Source of the DNA: Candidatus Binatia bacterium
GTDB taxonomy: Bacteria > Desulfobacterota > Binatia > Bin18
Assembly: GCA_022826945.1 (NCBI GenBank)
Contig: JAJDTY010000073.1
Location: 1 to 64,000, forward strand
Reading direction: 5' to 3'
DNA length: 64,000 nt
The notes beneath the pieces were generated by a model. The model did not search any database and was not told the DNA's origin. It saw nothing but the letters and a program-made list of their open reading frames with translations. Position 1 is the stretch's first letter, and every line of letters begins with the position of its first letter. This document shows, piece after piece, positions 16,529 through 25,505 of the stretch. Made by a program: the position numbers and the translations under genes.

Positions 16529-17782
16529 TTAGCGGCCTAAACGTCCGACCTTGGCCATATAGGCTTCAAGCGCTTCGAGTTTGCCCTTAGCCTCAAGTTT
16601 TTCCATGATGCCGTCCTGCTGTGCAACCGTGGCGTAATGCTGGAGGGCCGCTCGTCCCAGGGCTTCAAAAATGTCCGCATCAAAACGTAAACTTTCAGGA
16701 TCATTCTGGGCCGTATATTCGCGGGCGAGGGTGACGTAGAAATCCCCCAACTCCAGCCGATACCGATAGCGGTTTTTGCTCTCCTCGTGTTTATCAAGTA
16801 ACTGCTGATAGGCCAAGATCACGCTCTCGTTGCCGTCCTCAATCCGGTAACGGTTGAGCATAAAGAAAGCGACTTTCGCCCGGTCAAGCCGTTCTTCTTC
16901 TTCCCGTGCCAGGGTCCCGTACAGGGTGTCGTCATACTGCTGGGCGAGGTCTCGCCACTGGAGCGCCTGCTCGTCAAGCGCCTGCACATACTCAATCGCG
17001 GTTGTGGCTGTCGGTGCCTGCTGAGCGAGCGTCTGAAAGACGGTGAGCGCTTCGACGGCCTTCAGTGCCTCCTGTTTGAGACGGCTCTTGCCCTGGGCGA
17101 CGCGTTGATACTCGGCCAGGGCCTGTTCATAGGCGTGCAGCCCCTCATACGCCCGTCCCCGAGTGAAGGCGATAATGGCGGGATAGGCCCCAGGGTGCTT
17201 GGTTTCATAGTCGTTGATGCGGGTGAGGGTGGCCTTATGGACATTAGCCCCGGTCACATCTTTGGGGAGCGGAAAGCGATAGGTGTCTTTTGCCGCCACA
17301 CGCTGAAACTCGGCGACAGCTTTGAGCAGGTCCTGCTCGGTCCGGTACCGCGTATTCCCATTTGGACCGGACTCGTCGGGAGACAATCCCGGCACCAGAG
17401 TGAGCCAGCCCGAGGACTCCCCTTCTTGGGGAGGCCCGAGCGCTGGGAGGGGAGGGAGGGGTTCATCCGGCTGAGCGGGCGGGAGTTCGGGTGGAGCGGA
17501 TTCGGCCGGCGGAGGATGCGGGGAGATGATGCCCGTTTCATCAACGCGGGCCAAAAAGTCCCAGGCCAGTTCTGCCTCCGGATCATCTATTTCTGCTGAT
17601 CTTTTTTGTGGCGCGGACGGTGGGTCTGACCGAACGGCAGCTTGTGTGGGCTCCTGGGTCATGAACGGGGAGGGGCGCCTCGCCTGACAACCGGCGAGGG
17701 ACAGGCTGGCCCCGACCACGCAGAGCCAGAAAATCAGGCTAGGAGAAAATTCTCCGATCGTGTCAGGAGAGCGACGTAACAT
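16529..17782 (-). CDS. TPR-type outer-membrane lipoprotein
   Basis: A 417-residue protein with a lipoprotein signal (IFWLCVVGASLSLAGC) and a classical lipobox. A Pro/Glu/Ser-rich linker occupies about residues 40-120. Helical repeats follow, for example YPAIIAFTRGRAYEGLHAYEQALAEYQRV, consistent with TPRs. It is likely anchored in the outer membrane on the periplasmic side. It heads the leftward unit with the 681-residue TPR protein. A scaffold role is inferred from the repeats only. Confidence 0.72.
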   Translation of the reverse strand: MLRRSPDTIGEFSPSLIFWLCVVGASLSLAGCQARRPSPFMTQEPTQAAVRSDPPSAPQKRSAEIDDPEAELAWDFLARVDETGIISPHPPPAESAPPELPPAQPDEPLPPLPALGPPQEGESSGWLTLVPGLSPDESGPNGNTRYRTEQDLLKAVAEFQRVAAKDTYRFPLPKDVTGANVHKATLTRINDYETKHPGAYPAIIAFTRGRAYEGLHAYEQALAEYQRVAQGKSRLKQEALKAVEALTVFQTLAQQAPTATTAIEYVQALDEQALQWRDLAQQYDDTLYGTLAREEEERLDRAKVAFFMLNRYRIEDGNESVILAYQQLLDKHEESKNRYRYRLELGDFYVTLAREYTAQNDPESLRFDADIFEALGRAALQHYATVAQQDGIMEKLEAKGKLEALEAYMAKVGRLGR

Positions 17783-17970
17783 GGTCCTCTGAAGTATAGC
17801 CTACCGCAGCCGTTTCAGCTGTTCGACTGACCGCCCACAAGCTCGCTCCCAGCTTAAAGTGGGAAGCCGGACGAGTCAAAGGCGGTGAGGAAGGGATGGA
17901 CCGAAAAAATTGCAGTTGTCCGGAGTGAATGATACAGACAGGCGGTGACAGACTGACGAGGAGGAATCGT

Positions 17971-19050
17971 ATGCAATTCAGTATTACTGCCCATACCAAA
18001 ATCGATAACTGGGACCTCTATCCCTATATTGAGAATTTAGGCTTTGACGCGGCCTGGGTGCCGGACTCCCAGATGATCTGGTCGGACTGTTATGCCACCC
18101 TGGCGCTGGCCGCGCAGCACACCTCGCGCCTTCGTATTGGCACCGGGGTCGCGATTCCGGGGACGCGGATTGCCCCGGTGACTGCGCACTCTATTGCCTC
18201 GATCAACCGCCTCGCTCCCGGCCGGACTTTTCTTGGCGTTGGGACCGGTCATACGGCCATGCGGGTCATGGGCATGCAGCCCATGAAGATCAGGGATTTT
18301 CGCGAATACCTGCGCGTGGTCCGCACGCTGCTGCGTGGGGGAGAGGTCGAGTATACCCTGAACGGCACGACGCGGACGATCAAATTCCTGCACCAGGACC
18401 TGAAATTCATTGACCTGGAGCAGCCGATTCCCATCTATGTTGCGGCCAATGGACCACTGGCTCTCCGGACCGCGGGAGAATTTGGCGACGGACTGGTGTC
18501 CCTGTTCAACGAACAGAGCGAGGTCTTGCAGGCGAATGTCAGCCGGGTCCAGGCCGGGGCCGAGCGAATCGGGCGCACCCTACCCGAGAATTTTCATACC
18601 ACGGCCCTAACCACCGCGGTCGTCTTGAGACCGGGAGAAGACTTAACCTCGGACCGGGTGATCGAAGCGTGTGGCTCCTGGGTCACCTGCGCCCTGCATT
18701 TTGTGTATGAAATTTACGAACAAACCGGGGATGAGAGCACCGTGCCTGAGGCGTTTCAGGAGGTGTGGGAGGAGTATCGGGACCAGGTCGAGAACATGGA
18801 AACGCCCCAGGCCAAACGCTACCTTCAGATTCATGATGGGCACTGCACCTACCATGTGCCTGAGGAGCGCAAATTCATCACGCCGAAAACGATCAAAGGG
18901 TCGTGCATGGTCGGTGAACCCGATGAACTGATCGCGGCCATCCGCCAGGCCGAGCAGGCCGGACTCCGGGAGATTTCTCTTTTGCCGCCGCTCAAAACAA
19001 GCCGCGAAGTCTACAAGGATTTTGCCGAACAGGTGATCGCGAAATATTAG
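17971..19050 (+). CDS. Luciferase-like (LLM class) F420/flavin-dependent oxidoreductase
   Basis: A 359-residue bacterial-luciferase-like protein. The ATG at 17971 follows AGGAGG and is preferred over the track start at 17929. Family features include FDAAWVPDSQMIWSD, RIAPVTAHSIASIN, LAPGRTFLGVGTGHTA and the PIPIYVAANGPLALRTAGEFGDG block, which places the cofactor phosphate. F420-type and FMN-type members cannot be separated by eye, and the substrate is unknown. A diverged paralogue with the same DSQM-WSD motif lies at 56272-57327. Confidence 0.87.
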   Translation: MQFSITAHTKIDNWDLYPYIENLGFDAAWVPDSQMIWSDCYATLALAAQHTSRLRIGTGVAIPGTRIAPVTAHSIASINRLAPGRTFLGVGTGHTAMRVMGMQPMKIRDFREYLRVVRTLLRGGEVEYTLNGTTRTIKFLHQDLKFIDLEQPIPIYVAANGPLALRTAGEFGDGLVSLFNEQSEVLQANVSRVQAGAERIGRTLPENFHTTALTTAVVLRPGEDLTSDRVIEACGSWVTCALHFVYEIYEQTGDESTVPEAFQEVWEEYRDQVENMETPQAKRYLQIHDGHCTYHVPEERKFITPKTIKGSCMVGEPDELIAAIRQAEQAGLREISLLPPLKTSREVYKDFAEQVIAKY

Positions 19051-19091
19051 GCCGACTGCGGTAGAAGCGAGAAGCAAAACCGTTGCTGCCA

Positions 19092-19176
19092 TGCCGGAGG
19101 CGGGGCTCGAACCCGCACGGGGCAAAGCCCCATGGGATTTTAAGTCCCATGTGTCTACCAGTTCCACCACTCCGGC
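19092..19176 (-). tRNA. tRNA-Leu (anticodon UAA)
   Basis: The leftward strand folds as an 85-base class II tRNA. The acceptor stem is GCCGGAG/CTCCGGC. The anticodon arm is ATGGGACTTAAAATCCCAT with loop CTTAAAA, giving anticodon TAA. A long variable arm (GGGGCTTTGCCCC) and a T arm with GGTTCGAGCCCC follow. The discriminator base is A. CCA is not encoded. Confidence 0.95.
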
Positions 19177-19309
19177 ATGCGCGCAGATTGTAGGCGAAGG
19201 GTTCCGGTCTCGCAACACGGTGGAGACGGAGTGGAGGACAATACGCTCCGTCCCGGTCTACGGTTATCCCCCTGAAGCGGGGAATGCGGGGCCGCGAGGT
19301 GGGATTCTC

Positions 19310-21382
19310 CTACCCGACTTCCAGTTCCTTGTTGCGGCCCAGGGCCTCGTCTAGGACGCTGGCAGGAACCTTATCGTAGTGATCGAACTCCATGGTGTAA
19401 GTCGCCCGTCCCTGGGTGAGCGACCGAATGGCTGTGGCATAGCCGAACATCGTCGCCAGCGGGACGTGGGCGGTGACCGTGCGCTGGCCTCCGGCACGTT
19501 CGCCCAGTTCGGTCACCTTGCCGCGGCGTGACTGGAGGTCTCCCATGGCCGTGCCCATATAGTCTTCGGGCACGACCACTTCGACTTCCATCATGGGTTC
19601 CAACAAGACGGGCTTGGCTTTATTCACGGCGGCCTTGAATCCCATGGAGCCCGCCATGTGGAAAGCCAACTCTGAGGAGTCCACCTCGTGGTAGTTGCCG
19701 TCATATAAGGTGACGGTCGTGTTGAGGAGGGGATAGCCGTAGATGACGCCGTTCTCCGCGGCTTCCCGCACCCCTTTCTCGACCGAGGTAATATACTCTC
19801 GGGGAATGGCACCGCCTTTAATGGCGTTGACAAAGACCAGGCCCTCGTTGGTATTGGGCTCGATCTTGAGGAAGACATGGCCGAACTGACCCCGGCCACC
19901 CGTCTGGCGGACATAGCGGCCTTCGGCCTCCGCTCCCCGGGTAATGGTTTCGCGATAGGAGACCTGCGGTGCGCCCGTATTGACTTCGACCTTAAACTCG
20001 CGCACGAGTCGATCCAAAATCACCTCAAGGTGCAGTTCTCCCATGCCGGACAGAATGGTCTGGCCGGTCTCGGCGTTGGTTTGAATAACCAGGGTCGGGT
20101 CCTCGGAGGAGAGACGCTGGAGGGCGAGCCCCAGCTTTTCGGAATCGATTTTGGTTTTGGGCTCAATCGCAACCGAGATAACCGGCTCCTTGAATGAAAT
20201 CGATTCGAGCAAGACGGGCTGATGTTTTGTCGCGATGGTGTCGCCGGTCGTAAAATTCTTTAAGCCCACGATCGCGATGATGTCTCCGGCCGCGGCACTC
20301 TCCAGGTCTTCTTTCTTATTGGCGTGCATGCGGACCAGCCGGCCAATGCGCTCGTTGCGTTCGGTGCGTGGGTTAAAAATCGAAGCTCCGGTCTTTAAGG
20401 TGCCGCTGTACAGACGGACAAACGTCAGTTGTCCGGAGTAGGGGTCGTGCATGGTTTTGAAAGCCAGACCGGCCAGGATGTCATCCGTGACCTGCCAGGT
20501 GCGTTCTTTCCCGGCGAGGGTCTGGCCCGCCACAGGTCGTACCGGCGGCGGGAGATAGTTGACCACGGCATCCAAGAGCGGCTGGATCCCCTTGTTGCGC
20601 AGCGCGGTCCCGCACAGGACCGGAAAGACGTCGAGCGACTGCGTCTTGAGGCGCACTGCGGTGGTGACTTCTTCCGGCGTGAGGGCTTCACCGCCCAGAT
20701 ATTTCTCCAACAAGACGTCATCGGCATCGGCCACGCTTTCAACCAGCAACTCGGAGAATTTCGCTGCATCCGCTTGGAGTTCGGGCGGAATCTCCTCTTC
20801 GTGAAACCGCGCCCCAAGCGTATCCTCCTCCCAGACCAGGGCCTTGTGCTGAATCAGATCGATCACGCCCGTCATGGCGTCTTCTGCGCCGATCGGCAGT
20901 TGGAGAATCAAGGGCTTCGCCCCCAGCCGCTTTTTGATTTGATCGACCACACCATGAAAGTCCGCACCGACACGATCCAGTTTGTTGATAAAGACAATGC
21001 GGGGCACGCCGTATTTGTCCGCTTGCCGCCACACGGTTTCCGACTGTGGTTCGACTCCGCCAACCCCACAGAAGACGACAATGGCGCCGTCCAGCACCCG
21101 CAGGCTGCGCTCCACCTCCGTGGTGAAATCCACGTGGCCGGGGGTATCGATGATATTGATCTGATGGTCGTTCCAGTCGCAGGTAATGGCCGCCGCCGTA
21201 ATGGTGATACCCCGCTCACGTTCCTGAGGCATCCAGTCGGTGACCGCCGTCCCTTCGTGTACTTCACCGATTTTGTGCGAGAGACCCGTATAGTACAGGA
21301 CGCGTTCGCTCACGGTGGTCTTGCCGCTATCAACGTGGGCGACGATGCCGATGTTTCGAGTTTTTTCCGACGTGGTAGACAT
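19310..21382 (-). CDS. fusA: Translation elongation factor G
   Basis: A 690-residue EF-G. The GTPase motifs are AHVDSGKTT (usually AHIDAGKTT), [15 protein letters not shown] and NKLDR. Domains II to V follow, including [14 protein letters not shown] and [26 protein letters not shown]. It drives ribosome translocation. The ATG at 21382 with GGGAG upstream begins the conserved N-terminus, so the 18 extra codons in the track are discarded. It stands alone, not beside rpsG or tuf, so it may be a second EF-G copy. That cannot be settled here. Confidence 0.93.
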   Translation of the reverse strand: MSTTSEKTRNIGIVAHVDSGKTTVSERVLYYTGLSHKIGEVHEGTAVTDWMPQERERGITITAAAITCDWNDHQINIIDTPGHVDFTTEVERSLRVLDGAIVVFCGVGGVEPQSETVWRQADKYGVPRIVFINKLDRVGADFHGVVDQIKKRLGAKPLILQLPIGAEDAMTGVIDLIQHKALVWEEDTLGARFHEEEIPPELQADAAKFSELLVESVADADDVLLEKYLGGEALTPEEVTTAVRLKTQSLDVFPVLCGTALRNKGIQPLLDAVVNYLPPPVRPVAGQTLAGKERTWQVTDDILAGLAFKTMHDPYSGQLTFVRLYSGTLKTGASIFNPRTERNERIGRLVRMHANKKEDLESAAAGDIIAIVGLKNFTTGDTIATKHQPVLLESISFKEPVISVAIEPKTKIDSEKLGLALQRLSSEDPTLVIQTNAETGQTILSGMGELHLEVILDRLVREFKVEVNTGAPQVSYRETITRGAEAEGRYVRQTGGRGQFGHVFLKIEPNTNEGLVFVNAIKGGAIPREYITSVEKGVREAAENGVIYGYPLLNTTVTLYDGNYHEVDSSELAFHMAGSMGFKAAVNKAKPVLLEPMMEVEVVVPEDYMGTAMGDLQSRRGKVTELGERAGGQRTVTAHVPLATMFGYATAIRSLTQGRATYTMEFDHYDKVPASVLDEALGRNKELEVG

Positions 21383-21520
21383 GTGCTTCTCCCGACTCGG
21401 TGCACTGCTCCGAGAAGTCCGCGCAATTCGACACAAAAATGTAACGTTCGGTTAGAGGGAAGAACCGGCGTGTGAGCCCGATCTGTGTTGGTGAAAAACC
21501 ATAACGAACACTACGAATAA

Positions 21521-21555
21521 CTGAGTGTTTTCATTACCATACACAAAACACTGAG
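21521..21555. repeat. Imperfect inverted repeat upstream of fusA
   Basis: CTGAGTGTTTT and AAAACACTGAG form 11-base arms with one mismatch around a 13-base spacer. It lies about 140 bases upstream of the fusA start in a 255-base gap. It could be an operator or a leader hairpin; there is no adjacent U-tract to mark a terminator. Confidence 0.4.
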
Positions 21556-21637
21556 GCATGCCAAGCCAAAAGACCGGCCGGCAGTGGCACCTAGGTGACA
21601 AAATCGCGAGAAACAAAGAAGGTTTTGCGCGGCGACG

Positions 21638-22801
21638 CTATGCTCGATATTTTTTCAGGAGGTTACGGGCGATCACCAGTTTCTGAATCTCGCTCGTGCC
21701 TTCCCCAATAATCATGAGGGGTGCGTCCCGGTAAAAACGTTCGACCGGAAACTCCTGGGTGTAGCCATACCCGCCCAGCACGCGCATCGCTTCCAGGGCG
21801 ACCTCTTCGCACGCCTCAGACGCAAACAGCTTGGCCATTCCGGCTTCCAGGTCACACCGCTCACCGTTGTCTTTCTTCTCGGCCGCCTGCCGGACCAGTA
21901 AGCGAGAGGCCTCAATCTTGGTGGCCATATCGGCCAGCTTGAGCTGAATGGCCTGATGTTCACAGATGGGCTTGCCAAAGGTTTCGCGCTGTTGGGAATA
22001 GCGAATGGCTTCCTCAAAGGCGGCCTGGGCCACGCCGACCGCCCGGGCCGCAACATTGATCCGACCCACTTCCAAACCGCCCATGACTTGCTTGAACCCC
22101 AGCCCCTCTTCGCCGCCGATCAGGGAGGCGGCTGGCGCCGGAAAGTCCTCAAAGGCGAGTTCACACGTATCCAGGCCCTTATAGCCCAGTTTCTTGATGT
22201 CCCGGCTGACCGTCAGTCCCGGCGCGCCTTTCTCGGCGGCAAACAGGCTGATGCCGGTATAGGCCGGCTCGGCGTCGGGATCGGTCTTGGCCGCGACGGC
22301 CAGAATATTGCCGTGCCGCGCATTGGTAATGAACATTTTCGAGCCGTTGATCAAATAGCCGTCGCCCTGCCTTTTGGCCGTGGTCCGAATCCGCTGCACA
22401 TCACTCCCGGCATGCGGCTCGGTCAGGGCGAGGCCGCCACGTTTCTCGCCGGTGGCCATGGCCGGCAGGAGCCGTTGCTTTTGTTCCTCTGTGCCGAACA
22501 GTGCCAGGATATGGGCGAATAGCAGGTGGGAGTTCAGGATGCCGGTCAGGCTCATCCAGCCGCGACAGATTTCTTCAATAATCATGGCATAGGTGGTAAA
22601 GGACAAACCCATACCACCGTATTCGGTGGGGATAATCGCGCCGAATAAACCAAGCTCCTTCATTCGCTCGACCAGGGCGTGAGGGTATTCGTCGCGATGC
22701 TCCATTTCGCTGGCGACCGGCTTGACCTCACGCTCGACGAAACGGTTGAGCGTGGACAGGATTTGTTGTTGTTCTGGGTCGAGCGCGGGCATGCTGGGCA
22801 T
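21638..22801 (-). CDS. Acyl-CoA dehydrogenase
   Basis: A 387-residue FAD enzyme of the acyl-CoA dehydrogenase family, which introduces a trans-2,3 double bond into acyl-CoA. Visible signatures are GGLALTEPHAGSDVQRIRTTA (flavin and substrate binding), QQRETFGKPICEHQ, MRVLGGYGYTQEFPVER, and the C-terminal IIGEGTSEIQKLVIAR, whose glutamate is at the usual catalytic base position. Chain-length preference cannot be read. It diverges from mutS across 183 bases. Confidence 0.92.
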   Translation of the reverse strand: MPSMPALDPEQQQILSTLNRFVEREVKPVASEMEHRDEYPHALVERMKELGLFGAIIPTEYGGMGLSFTTYAMIIEEICRGWMSLTGILNSHLLFAHILALFGTEEQKQRLLPAMATGEKRGGLALTEPHAGSDVQRIRTTAKRQGDGYLINGSKMFITNARHGNILAVAAKTDPDAEPAYTGISLFAAEKGAPGLTVSRDIKKLGYKGLDTCELAFEDFPAPAASLIGGEEGLGFKQVMGGLEVGRINVAARAVGVAQAAFEEAIRYSQQRETFGKPICEHQAIQLKLADMATKIEASRLLVRQAAEKKDNGERCDLEAGMAKLFASEACEEVALEAMRVLGGYGYTQEFPVERFYRDAPLMIIGEGTSEIQKLVIARNLLKKYRA

Positions 22802-22984
22802 CCTTTCTGCCGGAGGCTGTTTTTCAACGGCTATGACGGACTGGTGCCCATTTTCCAGCTTTATGATCTGAGATCAAGAGAGCGCCCGCGCGCCCGTTGG
22901 ACTGGCTGGATCGGGAGAAAGCAGGTAAGAGAAGACAGCGGCCCCGCTCGTGCTTGCGGACACCCGGTCGCGAAGAAGAACAGT

Positions 22985-25504
22985 ATGGCGCTTACCCCTC
23001 TGATGCAGCAATATTTGTCGGTAAAGCAACAGCACCAGGACGCGATTGTGCTGTGTCGCTTGGGGGACTTCTACGAGATATTTTTCGATGATGCGCCGCT
23101 GGTCGCGGACCTGCTCGATCTTACCCTGACCGCCCGCGACGGCGGCGGCGGCAAGATTCCTATGTGCGGTGTACCCTACCACGCCATCCAGGGATATATC
23201 GCCCGGCTGGTCAAGGCCGGGAAAAAAGTTGCCCTGTACGACCAAGTCGAAGACCCGAAAACAGCCAAGGGTTTGGTCAAGCGCGAAGTCACTCGGGTGA
23301 TTACTCCTTCCACCTACGTCGAAAACGAGGCCGACGGCGCAAGTCCGACCCTGCTGGGGATGTTTGCCAGCGGGCCACAGTGGGGGTTGGCACTCCTCGA
23401 ACCAACGACCGGAGCGTTCCAATTCTGGAATGAGACGGAAGCTGCCCTGGCTGACGCGCTCGCTCATCTCGCGCCGTGCGAGATTGTCATCGCCAAGGGA
23501 GCGGCCGGACATCCCGCCCTGGCTGCGTATGGCAGTGGTCAAGCCGGGATGAGCCTGACAACGCTGGAAGACTGGCAGGCTGCCTTCGATGACAGCGTCG
23601 AGTGCATCCAGTCTTTTTTTGGGCTGGACTCTTTACGCGCCCTGGAATTGGACCCGGAGACCACTGTCGCCATCGCCCTGGTGCTCCGTTTTCTCCAGCA
23701 GCATATGCAGGTCAGTCTGCCGCATATTAGCCTGCCGAAACGACTCCACACGGGCGAAACCATGCTGCTGGGCCCGGTCGTCGAGCGCAGCCTTGAGATC
23801 TTTCGTCCGGCAAACCCCGACATCCGTGGCAAGGCGCTGATCGACGTGTTGGATACCACGGTCACGCCTATGGGCAAGCGACTGTTGCAGCACTGGCTGA
23901 GGAACCCGCTCTTGTCCGTGTCTGCTATTGAAGCCCGACATGCCGGGGTGGACGAGTTCGTCAACGCGCCCGCCGCGCTGGAGGCGGTGCGCAGCGCGCT
24001 CGCCCCTATTCGTGATCTGGAACGTTTGGTTGCCCGTTTTAGTTGTCGCGTGGCAAATCCCAAAGACAGCGCCGCACTGCGAGGCTCGCTGGCGCAAATC
24101 CCGAGGGTGAGCCGAGCGCTGGAAACGATCCAGAGCCCGCTCTTGAGGCAACAGCGTGAACACCTGCAAGCCGACCTTGGCCCCTTGCCGGACACCCTGA
24201 CACGCGCCTTGGTCGAGGTGCCGCCCGTTCACCTCAGGGAAGGTGGTGTTTTTGCGCCAGGCTATCATGCGGAACTGGACCGCTTGCAGACGATTGCCTC
24301 GGATGCCAAGCAATGGTTGGCCGCGCTTCAGGCCCGGGAAAGTGAACACACGGGCATTCCCTCGCTCAGAATCGGGTATAATCGGGTTTTTGGTTACTAT
24401 CTGGAAGTCTCCAAGGCTTCCCTCAATAAAGTCCCTGACACGTATACGCGAAGACAAACCCTCGCCAATGCGGAGCGATTCGTTACGCCTGAGTTGAAGG
24501 AATACGAGGACCAGATTCTCAACGCCCAGGACCGTTCGGTCACCCTGGAGCAGGAACTCTTTGCCGAATTATGCGAGTTGGTCCTCCAGTATATGACGCC
24601 GATTCAAGCGCTTGCGCGGGCGTGTGCCCACCTCGACGTTTTGGCCGGCTTTGCCTGGGTGGCGGTCAATCAGCACTACGTTCGACCCGAAATGTCGGAG
24701 GCAGCCGAACTGTCGATCGTTGGCGGACGGCATCCGGTTGTCGAGTCTCTGCTGGGACGGAGCGCTTTTGTGGAGAATGACGTGCAGCTCAATCGCTCGG
24801 ATCACCAGTTCCTGCTGCTGACGGCCCCCAATATGAGCGGCAAATCTGTGTATCTCCGCCAAGCCGCGCTGATTGTGCTGCTGGCTCAGATCGGTTCGTT
24901 CGTCCCGGCCACGCGCGCCCGGGTTGGTATTGTGGATCGGATTTTTACCCGTATCGGAGCCTCCGATAATCTGGCCTTGGGAGAGAGTACGTTTGCCGTA
25001 GAAATGATTGAAACCGCCCAGATCTTGAACGCGGCAACGGAACGAAGCCTGCTGCTGCTGGACGAGATCGGGCGTGGGACCTCGACGTCAGATGGGCTGT
25101 CCATCGCCCGGGCGATTATTGAGTTTCTGGTTGATGACGACGGACCGCGACCCCGTACCCTGTTCGCCACGCATTTCCATGAACTCACCGACTTGCAACG
25201 TCTGCTGCCCGGTCTGGTGAATTACACCTTTGCCGTTCGTGAATGGCGGGATGAGGTTGTTTTTCTGTATAAAGTCATCGACGGAGCTTCAGACCAATCG
25301 TACGGCATCCATGTTGCCAAGCTGGCCGGACTGCCGCGGGTGGTGACGGAACGGGCGGAGGAAATCCTCAAGGATCTCGAAGGGTCGGCCGGGCTGGTCC
25401 GGCCGGCTAAAAAACGTCCGCGGAGAAGGACGTCCAAAGCCCAGGCCCTCGTAAAAGAAGCGTCCGCTCAACTCGGCCTGTTTGGGCACGCGCGCGAGTC
25501 GTAG
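22985..25504 (+). CDS. mutS: DNA mismatch repair protein MutS
   Basis: An 839-residue MutS1. The mismatch-binding N-terminus is LCRLGDFYEIFFDDA, with Phe-x-Glu in the FYEIF loop. The C-terminal ATPase has TAPNMSGKS (Walker A), LLLLDEIGRGTST (Walker B and signature) and LFATHFHEL. The track start at 22679 adds 102 residues unlike MutS, so the ATG at 22985 is preferred, although its ribosome binding site is weak. The mutL start codon lies one base beyond the stop. Confidence 0.95.
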   Translation: MALTPLMQQYLSVKQQHQDAIVLCRLGDFYEIFFDDAPLVADLLDLTLTARDGGGGKIPMCGVPYHAIQGYIARLVKAGKKVALYDQVEDPKTAKGLVKREVTRVITPSTYVENEADGASPTLLGMFASGPQWGLALLEPTTGAFQFWNETEAALADALAHLAPCEIVIAKGAAGHPALAAYGSGQAGMSLTTLEDWQAAFDDSVECIQSFFGLDSLRALELDPETTVAIALVLRFLQQHMQVSLPHISLPKRLHTGETMLLGPVVERSLEIFRPANPDIRGKALIDVLDTTVTPMGKRLLQHWLRNPLLSVSAIEARHAGVDEFVNAPAALEAVRSALAPIRDLERLVARFSCRVANPKDSAALRGSLAQIPRVSRALETIQSPLLRQQREHLQADLGPLPDTLTRALVEVPPVHLREGGVFAPGYHAELDRLQTIASDAKQWLAALQARESEHTGIPSLRIGYNRVFGYYLEVSKASLNKVPDTYTRRQTLANAERFVTPELKEYEDQILNAQDRSVTLEQELFAELCELVLQYMTPIQALARACAHLDVLAGFAWVAVNQHYVRPEMSEAAELSIVGGRHPVVESLLGRSAFVENDVQLNRSDHQFLLLTAPNMSGKSVYLRQAALIVLLAQIGSFVPATRARVGIVDRIFTRIGASDNLALGESTFAVEMIETAQILNAATERSLLLLDEIGRGTSTSDGLSIARAIIEFLVDDDGPRPRTLFATHFHELTDLQRLLPGLVNYTFAVREWRDEVVFLYKVIDGASDQSYGIHVAKLAGLPRVVTERAEEILKDLEGSAGLVRPAKKRPRRRTSKAQALVKEASAQLGLFGHARES

Positions 25505-25505
25505 C

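Noticed and set aside
20429-21475. 348-residue rightward ORF over fusA
   Set aside because: Antisense to EF-G, whose motifs are complete; no family likeness on this strand.
22679-22984. 102-residue N-terminal extension of mutS
   Set aside because: It is antisense to the acyl-CoA dehydrogenase start and has no MutS similarity.
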